Shown piece by piece: positions 27,977 to 38,864 of a stretch of 64,000 nt of DNA. Position numbers and translations under genes: made by a program. Where the stretch lies: the NCBI RefSeq assembly GCF_012935695.1, contig NZ_CP052859.1:5621001-5685000 (forward strand), in the 5' to 3' direction. How positions within the stretch are numbered: position 1 is the stretch's first letter; each line of letters begins with the position of its first letter. The stretch is from Pseudomonas sp. ADAK18 (GTDB lineage: Bacteria > Pseudomonadota > Gammaproteobacteria > Pseudomonadales > Pseudomonadaceae). Below the pieces are notes generated by a model. It saw nothing but the letters and a program-made list of their open reading frames with translations. It had not been told where the DNA came from and ran no database searches.

Positions 27977-28948
27977 ATGCAGGCGCAATTGATCGCGCTC
28001 GATTGGGGAACCAGTTCCCTTCGTGCTTATAAGCTCGGCCCCGCAGGCGTCGTCCTCGAACGACGCGCATTGGCGTCGGGGATCATGCACCTGCCCACCG
28101 AGCCTCGGGAGATCGCCGGGGTTTTGTGCAGCAATGGTTTCGAATTGGCGTTTGACGCTGCCTGTAGCGATTGGCTGGATGAGCAGCCCACGCTCCCTGT
28201 CATCGCTTGCGGCATGGTGGGCAGTGCGCAGGGTTGGAGTGAAGCGGCTTATCGCGACACGCCGGCCGATGTCGCGACCCTCGGCCAGGCATTGCACGTT
28301 GTGCGCAGCCTGCGGGGCGTCGATGTGCATATCGTGCCTGGTGTGATCCAGCGCGGCGGCTTGCCTAACGTAATGCGCGGCGAAGAAACCCAGGTGTTGG
28401 GGGTGCTGCAAAGCTTGCCGCTCGATGTGGCCAACCGACGGTTGATCGGCCTGCCGGGCAGCCATTCAAAATGGGTCGAGGTGGTGGAAGGCTGTATCAC
28501 TCATTTCGACACCTTCATGACCGGCGAGCTGTTCGCCGTGCTCAGCCAGCACAGCATCCTGGGACGTACCCAACAACCGTCCGCGCAGTTTCAGGCCGAG
28601 GCTTTTGACCGGGGCGTGCGGGTAGCGTTGTCGGCGGACGGCCAACGCGGGCCGCTGTCGACCTTGTTCAGCGCTCGCACGCTGGGGCTGACCGGTGAGC
28701 TGGCGGGCCATGAGCAAGCGGACTATCTGTCCGGGCTGCTGATCGGTCATGAATTGCTGGCACTCAATAGCAACCCGCAGCCCGACATCGTTCTAGTGGG
28801 CAACACTCAACTGTGCACCCGCTACCAACGTGCGCTGGCACTCTGCGGCTTTTCCCACGTGACCCTCGCACAAGAGGCCACCGAGCGCGGTTTGTGGCAG
28901 CTCGCAGTCGCCGCCGGGCTGGTTGCCGCATCCGTTCAACCTGACTAG
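27977..28948 (+). CDS. dgoK: 2-dehydro-3-deoxygalactonokinase
   Basis: 323 residues, start preceded by AGGTGA. DgoK-family kinase of the ASKHA fold: LDWGTSSLRAY phosphate-binding loop at the N-terminus, ACGMVGSAQGW, LPGSHSKWV and VGNTQLCTRYQRAL. It phosphorylates 2-keto-3-deoxygalactonate with ATP in D-galactonate breakdown. First gene of dgoK-A-D-T on the plus strand; nine bases separate it from dgoA. Confidence 0.94.
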   Translation: MQAQLIALDWGTSSLRAYKLGPAGVVLERRALASGIMHLPTEPREIAGVLCSNGFELAFDAACSDWLDEQPTLPVIACGMVGSAQGWSEAAYRDTPADVATLGQALHVVRSLRGVDVHIVPGVIQRGGLPNVMRGEETQVLGVLQSLPLDVANRRLIGLPGSHSKWVEVVEGCITHFDTFMTGELFAVLSQHSILGRTQQPSAQFQAEAFDRGVRVALSADGQRGPLSTLFSARTLGLTGELAGHEQADYLSGLLIGHELLALNSNPQPDIVLVGNTQLCTRYQRALALCGFSHVTLAQEATERGLWQLAVAAGLVAASVQPD

Positions 28949-28957
28949 AGGCCCGAC

Positions 28958-29578
28958 ATGCTCAAGCAAGCACTGACACACAACGGTTTGATCGCGATCC
29001 TGCGCGGCGTGCGTCCTGAAGAGGCCGCGGGCATCGGCCAGGTGCTGTACCAGGCCGGCTTTCGGGTGATCGAAGTGCCGCTCAACTCACCGGATCCGTA
29101 CACCAGTATCCGCACCCTGCGCGATACCTTGCCGGCTGATTGCCTGATCGGTGCCGGCACCGTATTGACCCCCGAACAGGTGACGCAGGTGAAAGCCGCC
29201 GGCGGCCAAGTGATCGTCATGCCCCACAGCGATGCCAAGGTGTTGCGGGCGGCCAAAGCGGCGGGTTTGTATCTGTCGCCCGGGGTCGCCACGCCCACCG
29301 AAGCCTTCGCCGCGCTGGCCGAAGGCGCCGATGTGTTGAAGCTGTTCCCCGCCGAGCAAATGGGCCCGGCGGTGGTCAAGGCCTGGCTCGCGGTATTGCC
29401 GGCGGGCACGGTGTTGCTGCCGGTGGGCGGGATTACGCCAGAGAACATGCAGGTGTTTTTCGACGCGGGCGTCAAAGGTTTCGGCCTGGGCTCCGGGTTA
29501 TTCAAGCCGGGCATGACTGCAGATCAAGTGGCGAGCCGCGCCCAAGCCTACGTCGCGGCCTGGAACGCCTTGGGCTGA
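28958..29578 (+). CDS. dgoA: 2-dehydro-3-deoxy-6-phosphogalactonate aldolase
   Basis: 206 residues, class I aldolase of the KDPG/KDPGal group. Catalytic Glu lies in LRGVRPEEA, and the Schiff-base Lys in ADVLKLFPAEQMGP. Glycine-rich phosphate-binding loops (LPVGGITPENM, FGLGSGLFKPG) are intact. It splits KDPGal to pyruvate and glyceraldehyde 3-phosphate. Between dgoK and dgoD. The substrate is inferred from context, since KDPG aldolases are close relatives. Confidence 0.93.
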   Translation: MLKQALTHNGLIAILRGVRPEEAAGIGQVLYQAGFRVIEVPLNSPDPYTSIRTLRDTLPADCLIGAGTVLTPEQVTQVKAAGGQVIVMPHSDAKVLRAAKAAGLYLSPGVATPTEAFAALAEGADVLKLFPAEQMGPAVVKAWLAVLPAGTVLLPVGGITPENMQVFFDAGVKGFGLGSGLFKPGMTADQVASRAQAYVAAWNALG

Positions 29579-29611
29579 TTACCTTTCTCCATCTACAAGA
29601 GCGATAAGAAG

Positions 29612-30760
29612 ATGAAAATCACCAAACTGACGACCTTCATCGTCCCGCCGCGCTGGTGCTTCCTCAAGGTAGAAACCGACCAGGGCGTGACCGGCTGGGG
29701 CGAGCCCGTAGTCGAGGGCCGCGCCCATACCGTGGCCGCCGCAGTGGAAGAGCTTTCCGACTACTTGATCGGCAAAGACCCACGCAACATCGAAGACATC
29801 TGGACCGTGCTCTATCGCGGCGGCTTCTACCGTGGCGGCGCGATTCACATGAGCGCGTTGGCTGGTATCGACCAGGCGCTGTGGGACATCAAGGGCAAGG
29901 CCCTCGGTGTGTCGGTCAGCGACCTGCTGGGTGGTCAGGTGCGGGACAAGATCCGCGTCTATTCGTGGATCGGCGGTGACCGTCCGGCAGACACCGCTCG
30001 TGCAGCTAAAGAAGCCGTTGCCCGCGGCTTTACCGCTGTGAAAATGAACGGCACCGAAGAGCTGCAATTTCTCGACAGTTTTGAAAAAGTCGACCTGGCC
30101 CTGGCCAACGTGGCTGCCGTACGTGATGCGGTGGGCCCGAACGTCGGCATCGGCGTGGACTTCCATGGCCGGGTGCACAAGCCCATGGCCAAGGTGCTGA
30201 TGAAGGAGCTGGACCCTTACAAATTGATGTTTATCGAAGAGCCGGTGCTCAGCGAAAACTACGAAGCCCTGAAAGAATTGGCGCCCTTGACCAGCACCCC
30301 GATAGCCCTTGGCGAACGGCTGTTCTCCCGCTGGGATTTCAAACGCGTGCTCAGTGAGGGTTACGTCGACATCATCCAGCCCGACGCGTCCCACGCCGGC
30401 GGCATCACCGAAACCCGCAAGATCGCCAACATGGCCGAAGCCTACGACGTGGCCCTGGCGCTGCACTGCCCGCTGGGCCCGATTGCCCTGGCGGCGTGCC
30501 TGCAACTGGACGCGGTCTGCTACAACGCGTTCATCCAGGAACAGAGCCTGGGCATCCACTACAACGAGAGCAACGATCTGCTGGACTACGTCCGCGATCC
30601 GGGGGTTTTCGACTACGACCAGGGCTTCGTGAAAATCCCTAACGGGCCGGGGCTGGGCATTGAGATCAACGAGGAGTATGTGATCGAGCGTGCTGCCATC
30701 GGGCACCGCTGGCGCAACCCGATCTGGCGCCATGCCGATGGGAGTTTTGCGGAGTGGTAA
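29612..30760 (+). CDS. dgoD: Galactonate dehydratase
   Basis: 382 residues, enolase superfamily, mandelate racemase subgroup. Metal ligands follow the GalD pattern: [23 protein letters not shown] and [11 protein letters not shown], with catalytic His in [11 protein letters not shown]. It dehydrates D-galactonate to 2-keto-3-deoxygalactonate. In E. coli the enzyme is encoded next to dgoA, as here. 33 bases downstream of dgoA. Confidence 0.95.
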   Translation: MKITKLTTFIVPPRWCFLKVETDQGVTGWGEPVVEGRAHTVAAAVEELSDYLIGKDPRNIEDIWTVLYRGGFYRGGAIHMSALAGIDQALWDIKGKALGVSVSDLLGGQVRDKIRVYSWIGGDRPADTARAAKEAVARGFTAVKMNGTEELQFLDSFEKVDLALANVAAVRDAVGPNVGIGVDFHGRVHKPMAKVLMKELDPYKLMFIEEPVLSENYEALKELAPLTSTPIALGERLFSRWDFKRVLSEGYVDIIQPDASHAGGITETRKIANMAEAYDVALALHCPLGPIALAACLQLDAVCYNAFIQEQSLGIHYNESNDLLDYVRDPGVFDYDQGFVKIPNGPGLGIEINEEYVIERAAIGHRWRNPIWRHADGSFAEW

Positions 30761-30794
30761 GCCCCGCGCGAATCATCTGAAGGAACGCGGTCAA

Positions 30795-30836
30795 TGTGGG
30801 AGCGGCGGTGCGACGATTCGACTTGCTCGCTCCCAC
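30795..30836. repeat. REP-like hairpin inside the dgo operon
   Basis: TGTGGGAGCGGCGGTGCGAC with an inverted CTCGCTCCCAC arm. It lies in the 132-base gap between dgoD and the transporter gene dgoT, where it could stabilise the upstream mRNA and lower transporter expression. Confidence 0.7.
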
Positions 30837-30892
30837 CTTTGATCCGTTTTCTCCAACAAGTCCCTCAATAAACATAAAAAGAGGCACCCCCC

Positions 30893-32221
30893 ATGCAACC
30901 TGAATCCTTTACAGGGCAGGCGAAGCTGGTCACGCCCAGCCGAAAGCGCTATTTCATCATGGTCCTGCTGTTTATCACCGTGGTGATCAACTACCTGGAC
31001 CGCAGCAACCTGTCGATTGCCGCACCCGCCCTGACCTCTGACTTGGGCATCGACCCGGTGCATGTGGGGTTGATCTTCTCCGCTTTCGGCTGGACCTACG
31101 CCGCCATGCAAATCCCTGGTGGGTGGCTGGTGGACCGGGTTCCACCACGTATTCTGTACACCGTGGCCTTGTTGCTATGGTCTATTGCCACCGTCATGCT
31201 CGGATTTGCCGCGAGCTTCATTGCACTGTTTGTTTTACGCATGGCGGTGGGTGCTCTGGAGGCCCCGGCTTATCCTATCAACAGCCGCGTGGTCACCAGC
31301 TGGTTTCCCGAGCGTGAACGCGCCACTGCCATTGGTTTCTATACCTCCGGGCAGTTTGTCGGGTTGGCGTTCCTGACGCCCGTACTGGCTTGGATGCAGC
31401 ATCACTATGGCTGGCAAGTAGTGTTTTTCAGCACCGGGGCCGTGGGAATTCTCTGGGCCTTGGTCTGGTACGCGGTGTACCGTGAGCCACGGGATTTCAA
31501 GGGTGTTAACAGCGCTGAAATCGAACTGATCCGTGAGGGGGGCGGGTTGGTGGACCTGTCTTCGCAAACTGCCAAACGCAAGACTCCCTTCAGTTGGGTT
31601 GACTTGGGGATTGTGTTGAGCAAACGCAAACTCTGGGGCATTTACCTGGGGCAGTTCTGCCTGAACTCGACGCTGTGGTTTTTCCTGACGTGGTTCCCTA
31701 CCTACTTGGTGAAATATCGCGGCATGGACTTCATCAAGTCTGGCCTGCTGGCGTCCCTGCCCTTCCTGGCTGCGTTTGTCGGCGTACTGTGTTCGGGGCT
31801 GTTTTCCGACTGGCTGATTCGTCGCGGTGCTTCGGTGGGCTTTGCGCGTAAGCTGCCGATCATTGGTGGGCTGCTGATTTCCACAGCGATCATCGGGGCC
31901 AACTTTGTTGACTCGACAGGCTGGGTGATTGCGTTCCTGGCGGTGGCATTCTTCGGTAATGGTCTGGCGTCGATCACCTGGTCACTGGTGTCGACCCTGG
32001 CGCCCGCACGGTTGCTGGGATTAACGGGTGGCGTGTTCAATTTCATTGGCAATCTGTCGGCTATCACCACGCCGATTGTTATAGGCTTTCTGGCCAGCGG
32101 GGATTCGTTTGCCCCGGCTATCACGTACATCTCAGTACTCGCGCTGCTGGGTGCGTTGTCCTATGTACTGCTGGTGGGCAAGGTTGAACGTATCGAATTG
32201 AAGGACGAGCGGGCGACCTGA
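30893..32221 (+). CDS. dgoT: D-galactonate transporter, MFS family
   Basis: 442 residues, about twelve membrane helices. Anion:cation symporter family features include VVINYLDRSNLSIAAPAL in helix 1 and WTYAAMQIPGGWLVDRVPPR at the helix 2-3 loop. It should import D-galactonate with protons, providing the substrate for dgoD-A-K. Last gene of the operon; its TGA is the loop of the terminator. Confidence 0.91.
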   Translation: MQPESFTGQAKLVTPSRKRYFIMVLLFITVVINYLDRSNLSIAAPALTSDLGIDPVHVGLIFSAFGWTYAAMQIPGGWLVDRVPPRILYTVALLLWSIATVMLGFAASFIALFVLRMAVGALEAPAYPINSRVVTSWFPERERATAIGFYTSGQFVGLAFLTPVLAWMQHHYGWQVVFFSTGAVGILWALVWYAVYREPRDFKGVNSAEIELIREGGGLVDLSSQTAKRKTPFSWVDLGIVLSKRKLWGIYLGQFCLNSTLWFFLTWFPTYLVKYRGMDFIKSGLLASLPFLAAFVGVLCSGLFSDWLIRRGASVGFARKLPIIGGLLISTAIIGANFVDSTGWVIAFLAVAFFGNGLASITWSLVSTLAPARLLGLTGGVFNFIGNLSAITTPIVIGFLASGDSFAPAITYISVLALLGALSYVLLVGKVERIELKDERAT

Positions 32222-32237
32222 GGTCGCCCGCTTTATC
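32208..32237 (+). terminator. Terminator of the dgo operon
   Basis: Perfect 11-bp stem AGCGGGCGACC/GGTCGCCCGCT with the dgoT stop codon TGA as loop (32219-32221), followed by TTTAT. Compact overlap of stop codon and terminator. Confidence 0.88.
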
Positions 32238-32241
32238 CAGG

Positions 32242-33909
32242 TTACGGCCCTGTCGGGACTGACATTTCGTTACGGAAGATATTGTGAGGGTCCCAGCGTT
32301 TCTTGGTGCGGCGTAGGCGGCTTTCAATGATGGTGTTCGGGAAAAATATCCGGTACCACTGGTCGTTTTTCTCGTTGGCCGGATCGCCTCCCAGGAACGT
32401 CATGTCCAAGTCTGGATAGTTGATGTAACACCCCTCGAACTGGTCATTGACGGGTACGCCCACAGTGTCGGAGAAGGCTTGGAAATAGAGTCCACGGATC
32501 CAGTCTGCGTGGGCCTGGTCCGACTCGGCAGACGCGTCACGCCAGTAACATTGTGGTTGCCACTTGAGGTAGGACGAGCGTTGGGCCGCCGAGGTCTGCG
32601 CTCGTACCGGGCCATCCATTTCATTGATGCGACCGCCAAAGGACTGGATCTGGATCAGGCTCTGGGTCAGGAAGTTCTCTGGGTCCGGTCGGGTCAGGGT
32701 CGCCCAGATCGCGGTGAGCACCTGAGGCGTAAAAATACCTTTCTGGTAGGCCGACTTGTAGCGGCCTCGTTGGTTGTCGCCGGAGCCGTTGACCGATTGG
32801 GTGAAGGCCAGCCAATCCATGCGCCTGGCCACTTGATGCGCCACCTCCAGTGAGTCGATCGTGCGTCCGGCCTGGCTGCCCCGCGGCAGGTGAACAACGT
32901 AGAACGGCGTGATGGATTCGGTCGCCCTTATCCCGGCGGCGGCGAGCAGGCGGCTGACGAAATCATCGAAGGGCGCCATGTCCTCAAGCAGTCCATTCTT
33001 GTCCACATAGTGAATGCCTAATGTCACGTTGCCAGTGTGCTGATGGCGCATCTCCAGTTTGGTCGCCAGGCCCCAGGTGTCGGGGTTTGCTTGGTTGTCG
33101 ACGAACCAGGCTTGATAGGCCGCCAGCAGGCGATTGAGAACTTGGGGGGTGAGATCGGCCCAGTCCCATTCCAGCACTAGCCAACAGACTTCCTTGGGGG
33201 CCTCGGGCAGCGCCTTGAAGTAATAGCTGGTGATGATACCGAACTGCCCGCCGCCGGCACCGCAGCAGGCGGCGAACAGATCCAGCTCATCAACTGCGGT
33301 GCTTTCGCGTGAAACGTGCACCTTCAGCAAACCCGTGCCGTCCGGGTTGGGCACCAGCATGTCGACGCCGGACAACCAATCGCAGGTCAGGCCCTGCTGG
33401 CGTGAGAAAAATCCATACCCACCACCGCAGATATGTCCGCCCGCGCCGACGGAATAACACGAGCCGCCCGGTAGGGTCTTGCCTGCGGTTTTGTACAGTG
33501 CGACGGCCGTATCCCAGTTCTGGCTACCGGCGCCCAAGCGAAACTGATAGAGGTACTGCGCCTCCGGAACCAGCGTCGAGCCGATCTTCCCGTCGGCCTG
33601 GTACGCTAGGGCATTCAACCGGCCGATATCGAGAATCGACAGTTCTTCGTCGGTAGCGCCAGGCATTCGGTTCGCAACGAACCCTTCATAACAGTGCCCG
33701 CCACTGCGCACCGTGATACGCCCGCCGGGGACGGCAAGGGCCAGGGCGGCGGCCTCGATAATGTCCTCTTCGTTGTAGCAAATGTAGATATTCGTCGCGC
33801 CCTGAGGCGAGGACTCGCCTTGGACATTGTCCCGTGGCCAACGCAGATTGAAGCCCTTTTGCAAGGTAGAGTGGCGACGGTCCGAGGGGGTAATGAGATC
33901 AAATGCCAT
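32242..33909 (-). CDS. FAD-linked oxidase with BBE domain
   Basis: 555 residues from ATG 33909, GGAG seven bases upstream. FAD-binding PCMH domain in the N-terminal half and a berberine-bridge C-terminal segment (RWDPHNIFRNEMSVP). Both covalent flavin attachment residues of bicovalent family members are present: H72 in RSGGHCYEGF and C151 in PGGSCYSVGAGGH. Such enzymes oxidise sugars, alkaloids or similar alcohols with O2 and release H2O2. No signal peptide. Convergent with dgoT, with no clear pathway neighbour; a sugar substrate is possible but not shown. Confidence 0.9.
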   Translation of the reverse strand: MAFDLITPSDRRHSTLQKGFNLRWPRDNVQGESSPQGATNIYICYNEEDIIEAAALALAVPGGRITVRSGGHCYEGFVANRMPGATDEELSILDIGRLNALAYQADGKIGSTLVPEAQYLYQFRLGAGSQNWDTAVALYKTAGKTLPGGSCYSVGAGGHICGGGYGFFSRQQGLTCDWLSGVDMLVPNPDGTGLLKVHVSRESTAVDELDLFAACCGAGGGQFGIITSYYFKALPEAPKEVCWLVLEWDWADLTPQVLNRLLAAYQAWFVDNQANPDTWGLATKLEMRHQHTGNVTLGIHYVDKNGLLEDMAPFDDFVSRLLAAAGIRATESITPFYVVHLPRGSQAGRTIDSLEVAHQVARRMDWLAFTQSVNGSGDNQRGRYKSAYQKGIFTPQVLTAIWATLTRPDPENFLTQSLIQIQSFGGRINEMDGPVRAQTSAAQRSSYLKWQPQCYWRDASAESDQAHADWIRGLYFQAFSDTVGVPVNDQFEGCYINYPDLDMTFLGGDPANEKNDQWYRIFFPNTIIESRLRRTKKRWDPHNIFRNEMSVPTGP

Positions 33910-33925
33910 GATGTACTCCAAAGAG

Positions 33926-33941
33926 TCAGAATGACTTCTGA
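33926..33941. promoter_or_regulatory. Candidate operator for the FAD oxidase gene
   Basis: TCAGAA-TGAC-TTCTGA, a perfect 6+4+6 inverted repeat 17 bases upstream of the oxidase start. The position fits a repressor site. No regulator gene lies nearby. Confidence 0.45.
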
Positions 33942-34078
33942 TGCGACTAAACTTAACGACCGAAATGGCAAGAAATGCAGATGCGAGCTTGCAGGGAAGT
34001 TAGATAGCAATAGGCATGAAGTGCGTTACGGGCCCGGATACCTATGAAGCCCGCCCATTGAGCCTAGCGCAGAAAATG

Positions 34079-34114
34079 AAACGGCCGAGGGTTTAAGCAA
34101 CCCCTCGGCCGTTT
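34079..34114 (-). terminator. Terminator of the RcnB/CigR-like gene
   Basis: 12-bp stem AAACGGCCGAGG/CCTCGGCCGTTT with a twelve-base loop, 17 bases downstream of the minus-strand stop at 34131. Both flanks are weakly T-rich. Confidence 0.78.
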
Positions 34115-34130
34115 GCTCTCCAGATGGGTT

Positions 34131-34571
34131 CTAGTACAGCGCGCCGTCCAGAATCTGATAGACGATGCTGGTGCCAATCGCGATCAACACGACATCTCCA
34201 CCTGAGCGCCTCCACTCGTAGCCAGGGTATTGCGGCAGGTGCGCCAGGGCGCGATTGTCCAGGCGTTCGCCGTAATAGTTACGAGGCAGTGGCTGGCCCT
34301 GGACCAGACGAATACCGCGCGGCGGCGGTGCACCACGGCGGAAATCGTTGTGGTTGTCGCGGATGGCTTGTCGCACAGGGCCGAAGTCCTGGGGCGGGCC
34401 GCCACGGTGGTTGTCCTGGGGGCCACGACGGTCATCGCCACGGTGTTCATTTTGGCCTGGTCCCCCGCGGTCAGGTCCGCCACCCTGGTCGTAGGGTGCA
34501 GCTTGCGCCAGGGCGCTGGCACCGAGCAGCAACACGCCGAGACCGGCTATCAAGCGTTTAGGCATTTTCAT
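34131..34571 (-). CDS. RcnB/CigR-family periplasmic protein
   Basis: 146 residues. Signal peptide MPKRLIAGLGVLLLGASALAQA; then a long low-complexity section rich in Gly, Pro, Arg, Asp, His and Gln (about 25-75), which ends with an RcnB-type domain: GQPLPRNYYGERLDNRAL, YPGYEWRRSGGDVVLIAIGT and YQILDGALY. RcnB is a periplasmic Ni/Co homeostasis factor and CigR an anti-virulence regulator of Salmonella; which applies here is unknown. Isolated gene, with its own terminator. ATG at codon 3 is an alternative start. Confidence 0.85.
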   Translation of the reverse strand: MKMPKRLIAGLGVLLLGASALAQAAPYDQGGGPDRGGPGQNEHRGDDRRGPQDNHRGGPPQDFGPVRQAIRDNHNDFRRGAPPPRGIRLVQGQPLPRNYYGERLDNRALAHLPQYPGYEWRRSGGDVVLIAIGTSIVYQILDGALY

Positions 34572-34600
34572 GGGGGTTACTTCCTCGCGGCTGCACGAAC

Positions 34601-34635
34601 AAAAAAGGGATTTCGAACTCGGTTCGAAATCCCTT
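34601..34635 (-). terminator. Terminator of trpBA
   Basis: Perfect 14-bp stem AAGGGATTTCGAAC/GTTCGAAATCCCTT with a 3-base loop, followed on the minus strand by six U (complement of 34601-34606). It lies 77 bases after the trpA stop. Confidence 0.92.
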
Positions 34636-34711
34636 GGTCTTGCTGTTTAGGCCGTGATTTAGCGACATGATTCCTCTGTATCAGGAACTTTACCTACCGC
34701 TTACAGGCCGC

Positions 34712-35520
34712 TTACAGGCGAGCGTTGCGGACACCTTCCGACAGCGCGGCACACAGGCTCAAAACCCCATCGATTGCCTGCTGATCGTTACTGGCATTGG
34801 CGATGTGATCGATCAGCGCCGAACCTACCACCACACCGTCCGCCAGACGTGCGATGGCTGCGGCCTGCTCCGGGGTGCGGATACCAAAACCGATGCTGAT
34901 GGGCAGGTCGGTATGGCGACGCAAACGCGTAACGGCTTCTTCAACGTGTTCCAGGGTGGCCGCGCCAGCACCGGTCACACCGGCAACCGACACGTAGTAC
35001 ACAAAGCCGGAGCTGCCGTTGAGCACGGTCGGGAGGCGCACATCGTCAGTGGTCGGCGTGGTCAGGCGGATAAAGTCGATACCGGCAGCTTGGGCCGGGT
35101 CGCACAGTTCGCCGTTATGCTCTGGTGGCATGTCGACCACGATCAGGCCATCAACGCCCGCTTCCTTGGCATCGCTGATGAAGCGCGGCACGCCGTACAT
35201 GTGAATCGGGTTGAAGTAGCCCATCAGCACCAGCGGTGTGTCGCTGTTGCCCTTGCGGAACTCGCGGACCATTTGCAGGGTTTTCGTCAGGTTCTGCTTG
35301 GCGGTCAGCGCGCGGATGTTGGCCAGTTGAATGGCCGGGCCGTCGGCCATCGGGTCGGTGAAGGGCATGCCCAGCTCGATCACGTCGGCACCGGCCGCCG
35401 GCAGGCCCTTGAGGATCGCCAGCGAGGTGTCATAACCCGGGTCGCCAGCGGTGACGAAGGTCACCAGGGCGGCGCGGTTTTGTTCTTTCAGTTGCGCAAA
35501 ACGTGTTTGCAGGCGGCTCA

Positions 35521-35521
<1 letters not shown>
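34712..35521 (-). CDS. trpA: Tryptophan synthase alpha subunit
   Basis: 269 residues from ATG 35521, which shares one base with the trpB TAA (TAATG). TIM-barrel with the catalytic Glu in [15 protein letters not shown], catalytic Asp in [12 protein letters not shown] and phosphate-binding [10 protein letters not shown]. It cleaves indole-3-glycerol phosphate and passes indole to TrpB. The tight overlap should ensure equal subunit synthesis. Confidence 0.98.
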
Positions 35522-36867
<1,346 letters not shown>

Positions 36868-37764
36868 ATGAATAGAGACCTTCCGCCACTCAATGCCCTG
36901 CGTGCGTTCGAGGCCACTGCCCGGCTCAATAGCGTCAGCCAGGCTGCTGAGCAGTTGCATGTGACCCATGGTGCGGTCAGCCGACAGTTGAAAGTGTTGG
37001 AAGAACACTTAGGTGTGAGCTTGTTCATCAAGGATGGGCGCGGCCTTAAACTCACAGATGCAGGCATCAGGCTGCGGGACGCCAGTTTTGAGGCGTTTGA
37101 GCGCTTGAGGGATGTCTGCGCAGAACTCACGCAAAGCAGTGCTGATGCGCCGTTTGTGCTTGGATGTTCAGGAAGCTTGCTGGCCCGTTGGTTCATTCCC
37201 CGATTGGGGCGCTTGAACGCCGAGCTGCCGGACTTGCGCTTGCACCTGTCGGCGGGTGAAGGCGACCTCGATCCTCGGCGCCCGGGGCTGGACGCGCTGC
37301 TGGTATTTGCGGAACCGCCATGGCCCGCTGATATGCAGGTCTACGAATTGGCCAGTGAGCGTATCGGTCCGGTGATGAGCCCGCGTTTTGTTCATTATGA
37401 GCGTCTGCGCCAAGCGTCTGCCGAGGCGCTGCTGGGCGAATCCCTGCTGCACACCACTTCGCGTCCGCAAGCCTGGCCCAGTTGGGCGCAGCACCACGGG
37501 ATCGAGTCCGGCGCGTTGAAGTACGGGCAGGGTTTTGAGCATTTATATTATTTGCTGGAAGCCGCCGTGGCTGGCCTGGGTGTGGCGATTGCCCCTGAGC
37601 CGTTGGTGGCGGAAGACTTGCGGGCGGGGCGCCTGGTTGCGCCGTGGGGTTTCAGTGAAACCCCGGCGCAACTGGCGTTGTGGCTACCCAAGCGCGCCGC
37701 TGACGGGCGCGCTCGGCAACTGGCGCAATGGCTCAAGGCTGAGCTGGCGCGCCAGAACGGTTAG
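36868..37764 (+). CDS. trpI: LysR-family activator of trpBA
   Basis: 298 residues from ATG 36868 ([19 protein letters not shown]); the frame extends upstream but without family similarity. The N-terminal HTH has [21 protein letters not shown]. Divergence from trpB is the defining context of TrpI. Its 3' end overlaps the DUF883 gene on the other strand by four bases. Confidence 0.95.
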   Translation: MNRDLPPLNALRAFEATARLNSVSQAAEQLHVTHGAVSRQLKVLEEHLGVSLFIKDGRGLKLTDAGIRLRDASFEAFERLRDVCAELTQSSADAPFVLGCSGSLLARWFIPRLGRLNAELPDLRLHLSAGEGDLDPRRPGLDALLVFAEPPWPADMQVYELASERIGPVMSPRFVHYERLRQASAEALLGESLLHTTSRPQAWPSWAQHHGIESGALKYGQGFEHLYYLLEAAVAGLGVAIAPEPLVAEDLRAGRLVAPWGFSETPAQLALWLPKRAADGRARQLAQWLKAELARQNG

Positions 37765-38087
37765 TCGCCGCGTTTGCACAGCAGGTAAGCGGCCAGCAGG
37801 CCCAGCGCACCGATGGCGACACCCGCAGTCGTCCATGGGTGTTCCTGGGCGTAGTCTCGGGTGGCGGCACCGGTTTCACGGATTTTGACTTTGCTTTCTT
37901 CGTAGGCATCGCTGATCAGGTGACGTGAATGCTTGAGGGCATTCTCGGCGTTGCTTTTCAGGGCCTTCAAGGTTTTGCGCGACTCGTCCGACGCATCGTC
38001 CTTGAGGCTCTCGAGGGATTTGAGCAGGCTCGAAATCTCGGCTTCCATGCTTTCCAATGACGCTTTGCGTAACGAGGTGTTGGCCAT
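37761..38087 (-). CDS. DUF883/ElaB/YqjD-type membrane-anchored protein
   Basis: 108 residues. A long charged helical N-terminal part (about 1-80), probably coiled coil, ends in a glycine-containing membrane helix ([20 protein letters not shown]) and the tail CKRGD. E. coli relatives ElaB and YqjD are stationary-phase inner-membrane proteins, and YqjD binds ribosomes. Function in this organism is not known. Confidence 0.88.
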   Translation of the reverse strand: MANTSLRKASLESMEAEISSLLKSLESLKDDASDESRKTLKALKSNAENALKHSRHLISDAYEESKVKIRETGAATRDYAQEHPWTTAGVAIGALGLLAAYLLCKRGD

Positions 38088-38243
38088 GTGGGCTCTCCTG
38101 GAGTGATTGAGTGGCGTGTGTTGATTCCGACTGCGGCGGTTTCAGAAAGTGCAGTAAATCTGAACTTCCGAGTGGGAAGGGCCGCCAGAAGCAGTACGAG
38201 GAATCACTGCTAGGCTTGATTAACGACTAAAGGAGAAACTGCC

Positions 38244-38459
38244 ATGACCGATCATCACACCTACAAGAAAGTCGAATTGGTGGGCTCGTCCCCTACCAGC
38301 ATCGAAGACGCCATCAACAATGCCCTGGCCGAGGCCAGCAAGAGCATCAAGCATCTTGAGTGGTTTGAGGTGACCGAAACCCGTGGGCATATCAAGGATG
38401 GCAAGGCGGCGCATTTCCAGGTCACCCTCAAGGTGGGCTTCCGTATTGCGAATAGTTGA
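38244..38459 (+). CDS. Dodecin family flavin-binding protein
   Basis: 71 residues, the usual dodecin length. Contains YKKVELVGSSPTSIEDAINN, the stacking Trp in HLEWFEVTETRGHI and the C-terminal strand FQVTLKVGFRI. Dodecins form 12-mers that store flavin or CoA. An upstream GAACTTCCG-type motif (38162) is similar to one before the carbonic anhydrase gene. Confidence 0.93.
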   Translation: MTDHHTYKKVELVGSSPTSIEDAINNALAEASKSIKHLEWFEVTETRGHIKDGKAAHFQVTLKVGFRIANS

Positions 38460-38575
38460 TTGCGTGGGTTGAACTTGCGGGCTGGCCGATTGCCATAAGC
38501 TGCGCTACAACCTTAGGGGGGCCGACGCGCTACGTGTCGGTGCGCTCTTTTCAACCAGCGCAAGGAAAGTAACGG

Positions 38576-38806
38576 ATGAAAAACTTCTTTTTGGTAACAG
38601 GTTTGGCGGTAGGTTTGTTGGGTGCGGGCACAGCCCTGGCGGCCAAGCCGTGTGAAGAGCTGAAAAGCGAGATTGCAGCGAAGATCGATGCCAAAGGCGT
38701 TCCGCATTATTCGCTGGAAATTGTCGACAAAGGCGCTTCTGCTGGCGGCACGGTAGTCGGTCGCTGCGACGGCGGCACCAAGGAAATCGTCTACAAGCGC
38801 GGGTGA
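38576..38806 (+). CDS. DUF1161 periplasmic protein, copy 1
   Basis: 76 residues. Signal peptide ends at ALA-AKPC. The mature part has two cysteines (KPCEELKSEI and VGRCDGG) that could form a disulfide, and ends KEIVYKRG. E. coli homologue YdgH-like assignments do not fit; it is the DUF1161 family, of unknown function. A second copy, about half identical, is at 40627-40866. Followed by its own terminator. Confidence 0.87.
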   Translation: MKNFFLVTGLAVGLLGAGTALAAKPCEELKSEIAAKIDAKGVPHYSLEIVDKGASAGGTVVGRCDGGTKEIVYKRG

Positions 38807-38824
38807 TCTCGTGTTGCAGACATG

Positions 38825-38853
38825 AAAACCGACGCAAGTGCGTCGGTTTTTTT
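38825..38853 (+). terminator. Terminator of DUF1161 gene copy 1
   Basis: 11-bp stem AAAACCGACGC/GCGTCGGTTTT, loop AAGT, followed by three more T. The A run on the left may also stop the minus-strand oxidoreductase transcript. Confidence 0.92.
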
Positions 38854-38864
38854 ATGCCTCGCGT

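Noticed and set aside
34697..34718. Tandem 11-bp repeat CCGCTTACAGG at the trpA stop
   Set aside because: Only two copies that duplicate the stop region; likely trivial slippage.
38522..38540. Imperfect hairpin CCGACGCG/CGTGTCGG as dodecin terminator
   Set aside because: Contains a mismatch or wobble, lies 60 bases past the stop and has only a short T run; too weak to call.
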